From the NCBI RefSeq assembly GCF_036108815.1, contig NZ_CP107985.1:9235501-9299500 (forward strand): a stretch of DNA of 64,000 nt. The letters are read 5' to 3'. The notes under the pieces were generated by a model. It was not told the DNA's origin. It saw only the letters and a program-made list of their open reading frames with translations, and searched no databases. Shown here in pieces: positions 33,484 to 41,899 of the stretch. Both the position numbers and the translations under genes were made by a program. The stretch comes from Streptomyces sp. NBC_00353 (lineage in GTDB: Bacteria; Actinomycetota; Actinomycetes; Streptomycetales; Streptomycetaceae). How positions within the stretch are numbered: position 1 is the first letter of the stretch; each line of letters opens with the position of its first letter.

Positions 33484-34425
33484 TTACTTGCTCTGCAACT
33501 TCCCCAGCGGGTTGGGGTCTTCGTCCAGTGCGCTGGCCGCCGCCCGCCAGCTGGTGTCCTCCGGGTAGAGGGCGCTGCGCAGGAAGACCGTGGTGAGCTG
33601 CTGGATCAGGGCGACGCGTGCGGGGCTCTCGTCCGTCGTCTCGGCGACCTCGTACCCGGCGATTCCTCCCAGCGAGTGCTCGGCTTCGAACAGCGTGAGC
33701 AGGCTCTTGCTTCCCGGGCTGCACGTGTAGGGGTCGGTGAACCAGTCCGGTCCGCGAGTGGACAGGTGGGACTGGTCGTTGTCCCCGGCGACGATGAGAG
33801 CCGACGTGGTCATGCTGTCGAAGGACGGCCTCATGAATGGGAAGTTCTCGGCGGCGAAAGGGGTCAGGTCGTCGCCCAGGCCGGTCAGGGCGAGCAGTAC
33901 ACCCGCCTTGACCCGGGCATCGGACATGTCCTTTCCGGGAACACCCTCGGAGTCCAGGACGCGTGCGCCCAGCAGTGTGCTCGCCGTCTGGGCTCCCCAT
34001 GAGTGGCCGGCCACAGCGATGCGGTCGTGGTCGAGGCGCCCGGCGAGGCCTGGCACGGAAGCTTCCAGAATGTCGAGTCCGTCCAGAACACGCGTGAGGT
34101 CCTCGATACGGAAGCGCCAGATCCGCGGCGTACGGGGGTCCTCGGCAGCGAGGCCGAGGGTCCTGGAGTCGAGGTGGGTGGGCTGCAGGACCACAAAGCC
34201 GCGCGCGGCCCAGAAGTCCGCCAGCGGGGCGTAGCCGTTCATCGACCAGCCGAAGCCGTGCGAGAAGACGATGACGGGAAGATCGTCGCCGGTCGCGGGT
34301 GCGGACACGCGGACCTGGAGGTCCTCACCGCGGCCCGGGGCGGACAGAACGACCGGCTTCGCGGACACGACCGTGGTGGGCGCATCCGCGATCTTCTGCT
34401 CGGTCGCGGTCTTCGAGTCGGACAT
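33484..34425 (-). CDS. Alpha/beta hydrolase, chlorophyllase/PAF-acetylhydrolase-like
   Basis: A 313-residue alpha/beta hydrolase. VIVFSHGFGWSMNGYAPLAD supplies the oxyanion region (HGFG), IAVAGHSWGAQTA the nucleophile Ser in GHSWG, VAGDNDQSHLSTRG a candidate acid Asp and LFEAEHSLGGIAGYE the His. The layout, with strand 5 followed by a large loop, resembles chlorophyllase and dienelactone-type esterases. No signal peptide is present. The 286-bp gap to the divergent TetR gene holds two CGGAAC/CGGA palindromes, so expression is probably TetR-repressed. Confidence 0.88.
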   Translation of the reverse strand: MSDSKTATEQKIADAPTTVVSAKPVVLSAPGRGEDLQVRVSAPATGDDLPVIVFSHGFGWSMNGYAPLADFWAARGFVVLQPTHLDSRTLGLAAEDPRTPRIWRFRIEDLTRVLDGLDILEASVPGLAGRLDHDRIAVAGHSWGAQTASTLLGARVLDSEGVPGKDMSDARVKAGVLLALTGLGDDLTPFAAENFPFMRPSFDSMTTSALIVAGDNDQSHLSTRGPDWFTDPYTCSPGSKSLLTLFEAEHSLGGIAGYEVAETTDESPARVALIQQLTTVFLRSALYPEDTSWRAAASALDEDPNPLGKLQSK

Positions 34426-34640
34426 GGAAGTGCCTTCCGTTCAGTGCCTTCGCACTCTTGGGTTCGGTGGGGCCGGCGGTCGGTGGCGCCGCAGGCCGGG
34501 CAGAGTGGGGAGCGAGGAGCGTTTCTCATGCGGAGCCACATCAACGCAGGTGCCGACCCTCGCGTGCTCTTCCCATCCGGGTGGAGCGTGACTGCGACAG
34601 CGGCCTGGTCGACCGCCTCCGGGTCTGCCATCATGGGTGA

Positions 34641-34659
34641 AACGGAACGTCGCTCCGTT
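34641..34659. promoter_or_regulatory. Imperfect TetR operator (AACGGA-N7-TCCGTT)
   Basis: Six-base arms AACGGA and TCCGTT separated by 7 nt, 8 bp from a second palindrome, both upstream of the TetR start at 34712 and between divergent genes. The half-site is related to the CGGAAC repeated at 51.1 kb. Confidence 0.6.
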
Positions 34660-34666
34660 AACAATA

Positions 34667-34681
34667 CGGAACACTGTTCCG
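34667..34681. promoter_or_regulatory. TetR operator CGGAACA-C-TGTTCCG
   Basis: A perfect 15-bp palindrome 30 bp before the TetR start codon, also facing the divergent hydrolase. The CGGAAC/GTTCCG half-sites are the same as those in the two palindromes before the paralogous TetR gene at 51157. Confidence 0.75.
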
Positions 34682-34711
34682 CTTTGCAAGACCTACGGAA
34701 GGAGTGCCGCG

Positions 34712-35302
34712 GTGAACGACAGCAGCCAGGGCCCGGGAAGCTCAGCCAGGTCCAAGCGCAAGGACGCCCGGCGCAACCAGCAGACCCTGTTGGACGCGGC
34801 CGCCGCGGTCTTCGTCACCTCGGGCGTGGAAGCGCCGGTACGCGACATCGCGGCCGAGGCCGGCGTCGGGATGGGCACGATCTACCGTCACTTCCCCACC
34901 CGGGCCGACCTCGTCATCGCCGTCTACCGTCACCAGGTCGACGCCTGTGCCGAGGCCGGCCCGGCCCTGCTGGCGACCAGCTCGACACCCCATGCCGCCC
35001 TGGGGCGGTGGGTCGACCTCTTCGTCGACTTCCTGGTCACCAAACACGGCCTGGCCGCCGCGATGCAGGGGGACACTGCTGGCTTCGAGGCGCTGCACGC
35101 CTACTTCCTCGAACGCCTCCTGCCGGTGTGCACCCAACTCCTAGACGCTGCTGCCGCCTCCGGCGAGATCCGCTCCGACCTCGACGCCTACCAACTCATG
35201 CGCGGCATCGGGAACCTCTGCATCGGCGCCGACAGCGACCCCCGCTACGACGCGCGCCGACTGGCCGCGCTCCTCGTCGCAGGACTACGCCAACCGATGT
35301 GA
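34712..35302 (+). CDS. TetR-family transcriptional regulator
   Basis: A 196-residue protein. The HTH domain covers KDARRNQQTLLDAAAAVFVT then SGVEAPVRDIAAEAGVGMGT and IYRHFPTRADLVIAVYRH; the C-terminal ligand domain is of the TetR_C_33/SbtR-like type (ALGRWVDLFVDFLVTKHGLA). GGAAGGAG lies about 8 nt before GTG 34712. It is paralogous to the regulator at 51157-51741, with similar HTH helices and similar operators (CGGAAC palindromes). Its divergent neighbour is the chlorophyllase-like hydrolase, the likely target. The 3' end overlaps a degraded Usp frame on the other strand. Confidence 0.9.
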   Translation: MNDSSQGPGSSARSKRKDARRNQQTLLDAAAAVFVTSGVEAPVRDIAAEAGVGMGTIYRHFPTRADLVIAVYRHQVDACAEAGPALLATSSTPHAALGRWVDLFVDFLVTKHGLAAAMQGDTAGFEALHAYFLERLLPVCTQLLDAAAASGEIRSDLDAYQLMRGIGNLCIGADSDPRYDARRLAALLVAGLRQPM

Positions 35303-35756
35303 CGAAATCCGGGGCCTGACCGGCAAATTCCACGTCGGCAACCAGGCTGTTCGCCTCACATGCGGGGCAGGATTCGACCAAGTCGTAGTCGACGTACGTG
35401 TAATGGCTGTGGGAGTCGAATCCCTGCACGTAGAAGGCCTCCGGCGAACGGTCGGGTACGTCCTGATGTCCGCCGTCCCTCTGCTGACCCGCCGAGCGGC
35501 CTGTTCGGACGGCGCTGTTGCGCAGTTCTGCCAGGGTGTCCATGGTCAGGTGTCGGGGTGTGTGGTCGGGCCCGATGAGGGCGACCGTGCAGGTGGCGGC
35601 GCGGGTGAGGGCACTGGTGAAGCTGCCGTCGGCGAACTGGGTGAGCGGGCCGCGCGGTGAGTGTCCGACCGCGACGGTGCGGGCGTGTACGTCCGCGGCG
35701 TGCTGGGTGAGGGCGCGGCCGGCGGCGGCGTGGTTGCCGATTGTTGGTCTTCGGGG
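35196..35756 (-). pseudogene. Degraded universal-stress-protein-like gene remnant
   Basis: One minus-strand frame is open from 35756 to 35196 but has no start until an internal ATG at 35543. Its first part reads RALTQHAADVHARTVAVGHS then PRGPLTQFADGSFTSALTRA and ATCTVALIGPD, close to the C-terminal half of UspA domains (VVG..GRG....GS....L...CPV.VV). A TGA at 35757 separates it from ALRAFGFLVIDCA, more of the same frame. After 35543 the sequence (CPACEANSLVADVEF) is of unknown type and finally runs antisense to the TetR 3' end. A small protein from ATG 35543 cannot be excluded. Confidence 0.45.
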
Positions 35757-36018
35757 TCAGGCGCAGTCGATGACGAGGAAGCCGAAAGCTCGCAGCGCAC
35801 CGCGCAACTACTGCGCAGTTGGCCGCCCGTCATCGGCGACCGCAAGTCGTTGACCGGCCGCGAGGAATAGCGGGTGCAGCCCGTTGTCTGCCTTTTGTTC
35901 GAGGTACGTGAGGCGCGGGGCCGTATCACATGCCCATGCTGAAGCATAAGAAACACATAAAGATCGGACGCATGACCGGGTGATGCCAGGGCACACGATG
36001 CTCTGGAGGTTGATAACT
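35757..36018. other. Region between Usp relic and small membrane protein
   Basis: No intact gene. The part near 35757-35815 continues the Usp-like frame beyond an in-frame stop. The A/T-richer segment around 35935-35975 is probably the promoter of the small membrane protein. Confidence 0.35.
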
Positions 36019-36189
36019 ATGGTTCCCCTGCTTCTCGTTCTTCTGCTCGCCCTGCTTCTCTTCGGTGCCGGCTTTGCACTGAAGGCCCTGTGGATCGTCG
36101 CCGTGATCGTGCTGGCCGTCTGGCTGCTCGGATTTGCCATGCGTTCCGTCGGAGCCGGTGGTCGTCGTGGCCGCTGGTACCGCTGGTAG
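36019..36189 (+). CDS. Small hydrophobic membrane protein
   Basis: A 56-residue protein that is almost entirely two hydrophobic helices (VPLLLVLLLALLLFGAGFA and ALWIVAVIVLAVWLLGFAM) with a basic tail RSVGAGGRRGRWYRW. Proteins of this kind are common in Streptomyces, often annotated as hydrophobic or lmo0937-like proteins, and are frequently stress-induced. GGAGG lies 9 nt before ATG 36019. A strong terminator follows 30 bp downstream, so it is monocistronic. Confidence 0.75.
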   Translation: MVPLLLVLLLALLLFGAGFALKALWIVAVIVLAVWLLGFAMRSVGAGGRRGRWYRW

Positions 36190-36218
36190 AGAGATGCAGT
36201 TCTAGCCCAGTAATGCAG

Positions 36219-36250
36219 GGCGGCTCCACACCTCCAGGTGTGGAGCCGCC
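36219..36250 (+). terminator. Strong hairpin terminator after small membrane protein
   Basis: Perfect 15-bp arms GGCGGCTCCACACCT and AGGTGTGGAGCCGCC with a 2-nt loop, 30 bp past the stop codon. No long U-tract, as usual in Streptomyces. Confidence 0.85.
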
Positions 36251-36653
36251 CCGCATTTGTCTGCCTCTCCATACATTCACCGCCCCCCCCATGCGCGGGT
36301 CTGGTTCGACAACCACGACTGGGGCGGCCTGAACCCGGGCCGGACTTCTACGACCGGTATTCCGCATGCCCGGATTCCACTGGCTTCCTTCTGACATCCG
36401 GACGGAACGCCGTCACTGCTCAGTTGAACGCGTACGGGATGGGCGCTTCCTTGTCATCGTCCGGCATCTTGACCGCGCACGGGAATCCCGTGCGCCGGCC
36501 ATGCAGCCCCGCCCTGGAAGCTGTCGAAACGTACGGCGTGACGGAGCAGCTGGTCGCGCGGAAACATCCCGAAACGGACACAGGCCGAACCTGCCGACAG
36601 TGAGCACTGGCTGCTGCCCGTGTGTTCTGAGCGCCGGCGGGTACCGGAATCAC
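36251..36653. other. 400-bp region, nothing recognised
   Basis: No convincing gene on either strand. The VOC gene promoter must lie at its right end. Confidence 0.4.
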
Positions 36654-37070
36654 ATGACTGTTGCAAAAACAAGTTTTCTCGTGCTGGACTGCGCGGAGCC
36701 CGAAGCCCTGGCGGATTTCCACGCCTCACTCCTCGATGCGGAAATCCAAGGCATGAGCGATCCTGATTTTGTGGAACTCGTCGGCCACAACGGCGTACAC
36801 CTGGCGATCCGCCGGGACCATGGCTACGCCCCACCGAGCTGGCCGCGGCCGGAGGACGCCCAGCAGGCGCATCTTCGGATACTCGTCGCGCACGATGATT
36901 TGGACGAGGCGGAACGCGAAGCCGTGAGTCTCGGCGCAATCCCGATAGACACCAAGGACAGCAGTGGGCCACGTGGCGTACGTTTCTATGCCGACCCTGC
37001 CGGGCACTCCTTCTCCCTCGCGGTGTCCCCACGAAACGAACCGGCGGACCGAGGAGAGAAAGCACCATGA
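36654..37070 (+). CDS. VOC-family (glyoxalase-like) protein
   Basis: A 138-residue protein of the Glyoxalase_6 type common in actinomycetes: KTSFLVLDCAEPEALADFHA for the first unit, GVHLAIRRDHGYAPPSWPRP in the middle, then QAHLRILVAHDDLDEAEREA and the closing FYADPAGHSFSLAV. Substrate is unknown. Its stop overlaps the ATG of a 25-codon frame with a strong ribosome-binding site, as though a second gene of an operon once followed. No good ribosome-binding site precedes ATG 36654. Confidence 0.87.
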   Translation: MTVAKTSFLVLDCAEPEALADFHASLLDAEIQGMSDPDFVELVGHNGVHLAIRRDHGYAPPSWPRPEDAQQAHLRILVAHDDLDEAEREAVSLGAIPIDTKDSSGPRGVRFYADPAGHSFSLAVSPRNEPADRGEKAP

Positions 37071-37144
37071 AGCGTCAGACCGAGCCGGTTCGAACTCAAC
37101 TCCTGGATTCCCTCCCCACTTTGGAGCGGGCCGTACAGGTGTAG
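37067..37144 (+). CDS. Translationally coupled 25-codon frame, perhaps a truncated gene start
   Basis: ATG 37067 overlaps the VOC stop (ATGA) and follows GAGGAGAGAAAGCACC, a textbook coupled start. The frame encodes MKRQTEPVRTQLLDSLPTLE then RAVQV before a TAG at 37142. It may be a genuine small protein or the beginning of a gene whose remainder has been lost; the sequence up to 37393 shows no continuation I recognise. Confidence 0.3.
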   Translation: MKRQTEPVRTQLLDSLPTLERAVQV

Positions 37145-37393
37145 GCCGACACCCGGATGCTCAGCGCCCGCGCGACGAGCGGCCCGCGGAACGGTCCGTG
37201 GCCTGCCAAGGGGTGCTGTCGCGCCGGACCTTGACGCCTCTCCTCTGAGACTGCTGGGTGCACACGGCGGCCCTCGGTGTCTGGACACGCCGGCAGTAGG
37301 AAGGGGGGAACCGTCCTGTTTGTTCGGGGAGGGGTTGGTCACGGGCTTCGGGGGCAGGTGACGCGTGGCAGTCGATCGAGGATTGGTGGCGAC

Positions 37394-38287
37394 GTGACGA
37401 GATCCATCCAGGCCCAAGGAATGTCCGTAGCACCGGAGCGGACGACATCGTCGGCGCGCAGCGAGCGGATCGTGGGTGACCTGCCGTGGATCGAGGACGC
37501 GGGCAAAGTGGCGCCCAAGGACGCGCGGGCCTTGTCCAAGCTGTTCTTGGACCAGCTTCAGGTCCTCGAAGAAGGCACACGCGAATACCAGTACGCCCGC
37601 AACACTCTGATCGAGATGAACCGGAGCCTGGTTGTCTTCGCCGCGAGCAGGTTCCGTAACCGCGGCAGAGGCGAGATGGAGGACATCCTCCAGGTTGGCA
37701 CGGTCGGCCTGATCAAGGCCATCGACCGCTTCGACCTGTCACGCGAGGTCGAATTCACCTCCTTCGCCATCCCTTACATCGTCGGGGAGATCAAGCGGTT
37801 CTTCCGTGACACCAGCTGGGCTGTCCACGTCCCCCGCCGTCTGCAGGAACTCCGCTTGGAACTGGCCAAGGCCAAAGAGCAGTTGGCAGTCGCCCTGGAC
37901 CGCCAGCCCAGCGTTCACGAGCTGGCCGAGTACCTCGACCTGAGCGACGATGAGATCAACGAGGGCCTGGTGGCCTCCAACGGCTACATGGCCGGCTCTC
38001 TCGACACTCCCGGCGGGAACGACGACGAAGCCGACGGCGGCCCCACCTATGCCGAGATCCTCGGCGACCGCGATCCCGCCATGGAACTCGTGGAAGACCT
38101 TCACACTCTGGCTCCGCTCCTGGAAGAGCTCGACGACCGGGAGCGCCACATCGTCGAGATGCGCTTCGGCCAGGAGATGACCCAGTCCCAGATCGGTGCG
38201 GAACTGGGCGTTTCCCAGATGCACGTATCCCGGCTTCTGGCCCGCACCCTGACCAAGCTCCGCACCGGCATGCTCGCTGACGCCTGA
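37394..38287 (+). CDS. RNA polymerase sigma factor, SigB/SigF/SigG subfamily
   Basis: A 297-residue group 3 sigma factor. Region 2 reads EMEDILQVGTVGLIKAIDRF then DLSREVEFTSFAIPYIVGEI and KRFFRDTSWAVHVPRRLQEL; region 3 reads RQPSVHELAEYLDLSDDEIN; region 4 reads LDDRERHIVEMRFGQEMTQS then QIGAELGVSQMHVSRLLART. The family directs osmotic, oxidative and developmental stress regulons in Streptomyces and is controlled by anti-sigma and anti-anti-sigma partners; none is adjacent. GTG 37394 is the assumed start; an ATG at 37421 and a GTG at 37277 are alternatives. The gene is monocistronic by layout. Confidence 0.92.
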   Translation: MTRSIQAQGMSVAPERTTSSARSERIVGDLPWIEDAGKVAPKDARALSKLFLDQLQVLEEGTREYQYARNTLIEMNRSLVVFAASRFRNRGRGEMEDILQVGTVGLIKAIDRFDLSREVEFTSFAIPYIVGEIKRFFRDTSWAVHVPRRLQELRLELAKAKEQLAVALDRQPSVHELAEYLDLSDDEINEGLVASNGYMAGSLDTPGGNDDEADGGPTYAEILGDRDPAMELVEDLHTLAPLLEELDDRERHIVEMRFGQEMTQSQIGAELGVSQMHVSRLLARTLTKLRTGMLADA

Positions 38288-38438
38288 GCCGACCGTCAGA
38301 GGCTGTATGGGGACCCGCCCCTTGTATATATGCGTCGCCGGCGGCCAGGACGCGAAAGCGGAGGACCAGTGCGCCCAAGCCCGTGCGGGGCGTGCCGGCG
38401 AGTCAGGACTCACTCCTACCTCGCTGCCCAGGAACGGT

Positions 38439-38681
38439 TCAGGCGTGATCCACGAGCTGGGACCGGGACAAACCTTTCTCACGCGCGCAGTGTGCGCAGC
38501 AGAAGAACTGTCCGTCAGCTTGCATGCCGTGGCCAAGGATGCGGCACTGGCAGTTGACACAGGTCGGGGCCATCTTCTGGGCGGCGCACTCGATGCTGTC
38601 GAAGACGTGGACCGCCCCTCCCGCGGCACGTACCTCGAACGCCAGCTCGTAGTCGTTGTGGCATACCTCGCACACGGCCAT
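38439..38681 (-). CDS. Prokaryotic metallothionein-like protein
   Basis: An 80-residue Cys-rich protein: CEVCHNDYELAF at the N-terminus, DSIECAAQ, then CVNCQCRILGHGMQADGQFF and CCAHCARE near the C-terminus. The spacing CxNCxCxxxGHGxxxxxxFFCCxHC matches prokaryotic metallothioneins, which bind zinc or other soft metals in the cytoplasm; the N-terminal CxxC is an extra zinc-ribbon-like part often present in actinomycete members. GAAGGATC lies close before ATG 38681. It converges with the sigma factor gene. Confidence 0.82.
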   Translation of the reverse strand: MAVCEVCHNDYELAFEVRAAGGAVHVFDSIECAAQKMAPTCVNCQCRILGHGMQADGQFFCCAHCAREKGLSRSQLVDHA

Positions 38682-39202
38682 GAACGATCCTTCCTTGCTG
38701 CTGAATCGATGAGCTGGGGCGCCCGCCCGTTTGCCCGTGAAGGCGCGGCGACCTGGACATTAGCGAAAGGGCGCCCCGATCCTCTGGCGGCGCGTGGACT
38801 GCGACCCGACCGCCCTGCCGGAATCACTCACATGGCGTCGCGCCCCCGCTCGAGCCCGATCTGGCTTGCTCGGCCCGGCTTGACAGAGGTTGCGCAAGCG
38901 GGCGATGCGGAGAATCGCATGCTGGACGATCCGGGGGCTCGTGGCGTGCCGGTTGTGCCAACACCGGCGACGTGGACCGTGTTGTGAGCTCCAGTGCCTG
39001 AGACGAGGCACGCCTGACGTCGAGGGGACGTCCGGCAAAGCCCTCTTCGACGATCCCGGTCACGCGCTGCGGGCGAACACGCCCCCACGGATGCAACGAC
39101 ATACGGCCACGGGCGCTGGCGACTGCACAGCCACCGGTGCGCTCGCCACGAGGTTCTCGATGCCGGGCCGGCGGTCCGTGGCGACGCCGTTCTCCAGGCG
39201 CC
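38682..39202. other. 520-bp region, nothing recognised
   Basis: Between the metallothionein start and the GlsB/YeaQ stop. Frames are open but lack codon bias, ribosome-binding sites or family resemblance. Confidence 0.4.
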
Positions 39203-39472
39203 TCAGTGGGAGCGTCGTCGTCCTGCGATGAGCCGGTAGACGGCCAGGACGATGACGGATCCGACTACGGCGGCGATCCAGGTGGAGAGGTGAAAGAAGC
39301 CTTTGATCGAGTGCACGCCGAAGATGACCTTTCCCAGCCAGCCGCCCAGAAGGCCGCCGGCGATGCCGATCAGCATCGTGATCAGGCAGCCTCCCGGGTC
39401 CCTGCCCGGCATCAACGCCTTAGCGATGGCACCGGCCAGCAGGCCGATCAAGATCCACGCAATGATGCTCAT
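39203..39472 (-). CDS. GlsB/YeaQ/YmgE-family membrane protein
   Basis: An 89-residue protein with three hydrophobic helices: SIIAWILIGLLAGAIAKALM, GGCLITMLIGIAGGLLGGWL and WIAAVVGSVIVLAVYRLIAG. The GLLAGAIAK..MPGRDPGGCLITMLIGIAG pattern is the hallmark of this transglycosylase-associated (stress-induced) family, whose biochemical role is unknown. AAAGGT precedes ATG 39472 by 8 nt. It is monocistronic. Confidence 0.9.
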   Translation of the reverse strand: MSIIAWILIGLLAGAIAKALMPGRDPGGCLITMLIGIAGGLLGGWLGKVIFGVHSIKGFFHLSTWIAAVVGSVIVLAVYRLIAGRRRSH

Positions 39473-40130
39473 ACACACGCACCTTTCACCCAAACACCGT
39501 TGCTCACTGTCCCTCGTCTCCCACTTCGGCCACAGGGAACGCTTGGCCACTACCAGCCGGACAACGTCCAGCATCCGTCAGCGGCTGCCCCGCACCACTT
39601 CAACGCGCGGGGCGATGTTGATCTGGCTGAGTGCGGCCATGCCCGAGGCTCAGACGCTGTGAGGACTCGACGAGCACAGCGCTGAGCCCTTCGTCGAGGG
39701 CGACGCTTTCTCGACCATACGCAAACCTCACCCTGGGCAGCCGGCCCGCCGATCGATGAGGCCGGAGGACCGCTCATCCACCTCCCAATGCGCTGGGGCA
39801 CGGGCGAGGAGCATCGCTGTACGCAACAGCCCGTGCGGGCTCGATGGGACTGGTCTGTTTCGATCCTCAGCGGAACCGCCTCAGGCCCTGCTCGACAAGC
39901 CGTTCACGTCGTCGGTCCGCTGCGACCGTCCGTCCGCCGGACGTGCAGGTCGGTCGGCGGTGATCGCGCGCTGGAGAGAGTTCGGCATCCGCGTCGTCTC
40001 CGGTCTGCTGCGCCGCCGTGAACTTCGGCGCGGTGGGTTCGGGCAATGTGCGTTCCGGAGGATTTGTGCGCCACCGCCGTGATCGGACTGAGGGCCGCCG
40101 GGCCCGCGGCTTAATCCGCGGTCAGAGGAT
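39473..40130. other. 650-bp region without recognised gene
   Basis: Divergent spacer between the GlsB-like and ferric-reductase-like genes. Several GC-rich frames exist, but none resembles a known family or carries a ribosome-binding site. It could contain decayed sequence. Confidence 0.4.
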
Positions 40131-40202
40131 CCTCAAGAGGACCTTAAGGATCACGCATATGCCTCTGAACAGCGTCTTTTCCTCGTCCTGCGCCTCTAGT
40201 CT
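40131..40202 (+). promoter_or_regulatory. Promoter region of ferric-reductase-like gene: 11-bp repeats and TAGTCT
   Basis: CCTCAAG (40131-40137) and CCTTAAG (40142-40148) recur with an 11-bp period, the geometry of OmpR-family response-regulator sites. TAGTCT at 40197-40202 ends 6 nt before GTG 40209 and no Shine-Dalgarno is present, so transcription may start at the GTG itself (leaderless). Confidence 0.5.
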
Positions 40203-40208
40203 CGCCGC

Positions 40209-41630
40209 GTGACGATCGAGGCCACTGACGATTCCCGGCTTGCCGACCCCCCGGCGCTCGCGGCGTATCTGGCGACGCAGCAACCGAAGGAGCAGGTTCC
40301 GGCGCGCACCCACGTGCCGGAACCCGCGCGCCTGTCGCCACACGGTCTGAAGGCGACGCTCGGCGGCGGTGCCGCGGGCGTCGTCGCGCTCTGGGGCGCC
40401 CAAGTGAAGCCGTCGGCGAGGCTCGACGCACTCTTCGCGACCGCCGCCCATCTCACCGGTCTGCTCGCCGGGTACGGCGTGCTCGTCATGCTGCTGCTGA
40501 TGGCGCGCGTGCCCGCGATCGAACACGGCATCGGCGCCGACCGGCTCGCACGGTGGCACGGGCGCGGCGGACGGCATGTCCTCACACTGTGCCTGGCGCA
40601 CATGGGTTTCGCTCTGTGCGGATACGCGGCCCACACCGGCACCGACCTCTTCTCCGCCGTCAGGGACCTGCTCGGATACGGCGGGATCGCTGCCGCCGCT
40701 CTCGGCACCGCGCTCCTGGTCGCCGTCGGTGTCACCTCCGCGCGTACCGTGCGCGGGCGCGTCCCGCACGAGACCTGGCGGGCCGTGCATCTGCTCGCCT
40801 ATTCGGCGGCCGCGCTCGCTTTCGCGCATCAACTCGTGGGACCCGACATAGCGGGCAGCGTCCTCGCAGTCTGGGTGTGGGCGATGCTGCATGCCTTCGT
40901 CGCGGTGCTGCTGCTCTGGTACCGAGGCGTTGTGCCCGTACGCCAGGCGCTCCGCCACAGCCTGCGCGTCCTCGATGTACGCCGTGAGGGGCCGGATGTC
41001 GTCTCGGTCGTTGTGCAGGGCATCAGTCTGGACGAACTCCGGGCCGAATCCGGCCAGTTCTTCCGTTGGCGTTTCCTTCAGCGCAGGCTCTGGCGCACCG
41101 CACTGCCCTTTTCGCTGTCCGCGCCCGCCCGCGACGACACCCTGCGGATCACGGTCAAGGTGATCGGCGACCACACCCGGCGGATACGGCGGCTGAAGCC
41201 CGGCACCCGTGTGCTGGCCACCGGTCCGTTCGGGGCGATGACCGCCCACCGCCGTACGCGGCGCAAGGTGCTGCTGCTCGCGGGCGGTGTCGGTATCACG
41301 CCGATGCGGGCACTGTTCGAGACGCTGCCGGGCGGCCCCGGCGACATCACGCTCCTCTACCGTGCGAACAACGCGGCCCAACTGGTGCTGCGCGAGGAGC
41401 TGGAGGCCATCGCCCGTACCCGGCAGGCCGGGCTGCACTATCTCCTCGGGCCCTCCGATGCCTCCTTCGACCCGCTGGCACCGCAGTCGCTGCGAACTCT
41501 GCTCCCCGACCTCGTCGAGTACGACGTGTATCTGTGCGGGCCGCCGGGAATGGCGGACGCCGCGACCGCTGCGCTCACCAGGGCGGGCGTCCCGGCCGAG
41601 CGCATCCACTCCGAAAACTTCTCGTACTAG
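40209..41630 (+). CDS. Ferric-reductase-like transmembrane oxidoreductase
   Basis: A 473-residue protein. Residues about 50-245 form six hydrophobic helices with conserved His residues suited to haem ligation (RWHGRGGRHVLTLCLAHMGF; RAVHLLAYSAAALAFAHQLV). A C-terminal FAD/NAD(P)-binding ferredoxin-reductase domain follows: FRWRFLQRRLWRTALPFSLS, GPFGAMT, VLLLAGGVGITPMRALFETL and YDVYLCGPPGMADAATAAL. It should pass electrons from NAD(P)H through FAD to haem and on to an external acceptor. In many actinomycetes such genes are followed by an FMN-binding-domain gene and apbE; here only a short exported N-terminus follows. The translation start is probably leaderless. Confidence 0.92.
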   Translation: MTIEATDDSRLADPPALAAYLATQQPKEQVPARTHVPEPARLSPHGLKATLGGGAAGVVALWGAQVKPSARLDALFATAAHLTGLLAGYGVLVMLLLMARVPAIEHGIGADRLARWHGRGGRHVLTLCLAHMGFALCGYAAHTGTDLFSAVRDLLGYGGIAAAALGTALLVAVGVTSARTVRGRVPHETWRAVHLLAYSAAALAFAHQLVGPDIAGSVLAVWVWAMLHAFVAVLLLWYRGVVPVRQALRHSLRVLDVRREGPDVVSVVVQGISLDELRAESGQFFRWRFLQRRLWRTALPFSLSAPARDDTLRITVKVIGDHTRRIRRLKPGTRVLATGPFGAMTAHRRTRRKVLLLAGGVGITPMRALFETLPGGPGDITLLYRANNAAQLVLREELEAIARTRQAGLHYLLGPSDASFDPLAPQSLRTLLPDLVEYDVYLCGPPGMADAATAALTRAGVPAERIHSENFSY

Positions 41631-41643
41631 GGCAGGGATCCTC

Positions 41644-41844
41644 ATGGCACGTCACCGCAGACCTCGCAGGACCGGCCGCGGCCGCACTCACCGGTCGCGT
41701 CGGCAGCTCGTCACCGGGCTGGTCGGAGCGAGCGCGCTCGCCGCGACCCTGCTGACCCTGATCGTCGACCCGGCCGCCCCGCCCGCCCCGGACCGCTCAC
41801 CCGCCGCAGGAACCTCGGACGTCGCTCAACTGCCGCGTCATTGA
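41644..41844 (+). CDS. Short exported protein, probably truncated FMN-binding partner
   Basis: A 66-residue frame 13 bp after the oxidoreductase gene. A very basic N-terminus (RHRRPRRTGRGRTHRSRRQL) and one hydrophobic segment (VTGLVGASALAATLLTLI) form a signal anchor, then a Pro/Ala-rich stretch ends at TGA 41842. In comparable operons an exported FMN-binding-domain protein sits at this position; here the mature domain is missing and unrelated debris follows, so the gene looks truncated. No strong ribosome-binding site. Confidence 0.5.
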   Translation: MARHRRPRRTGRGRTHRSRRQLVTGLVGASALAATLLTLIVDPAAPPAPDRSPAAGTSDVAQLPRH

Positions 41845-41899
41845 TGGACGCCACACAATCTCGGGGGAGTGGTGAGGTCTGGTATTCAAGTGGCGAACG

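Noticed and set aside
40122..41645. Minus-strand open frame of about 500 codons opposite the ferric-reductase-like gene
   Set aside because: It mirrors the coding frame on the plus strand, is low in hydrophobic clusters and has no recognisable motif.
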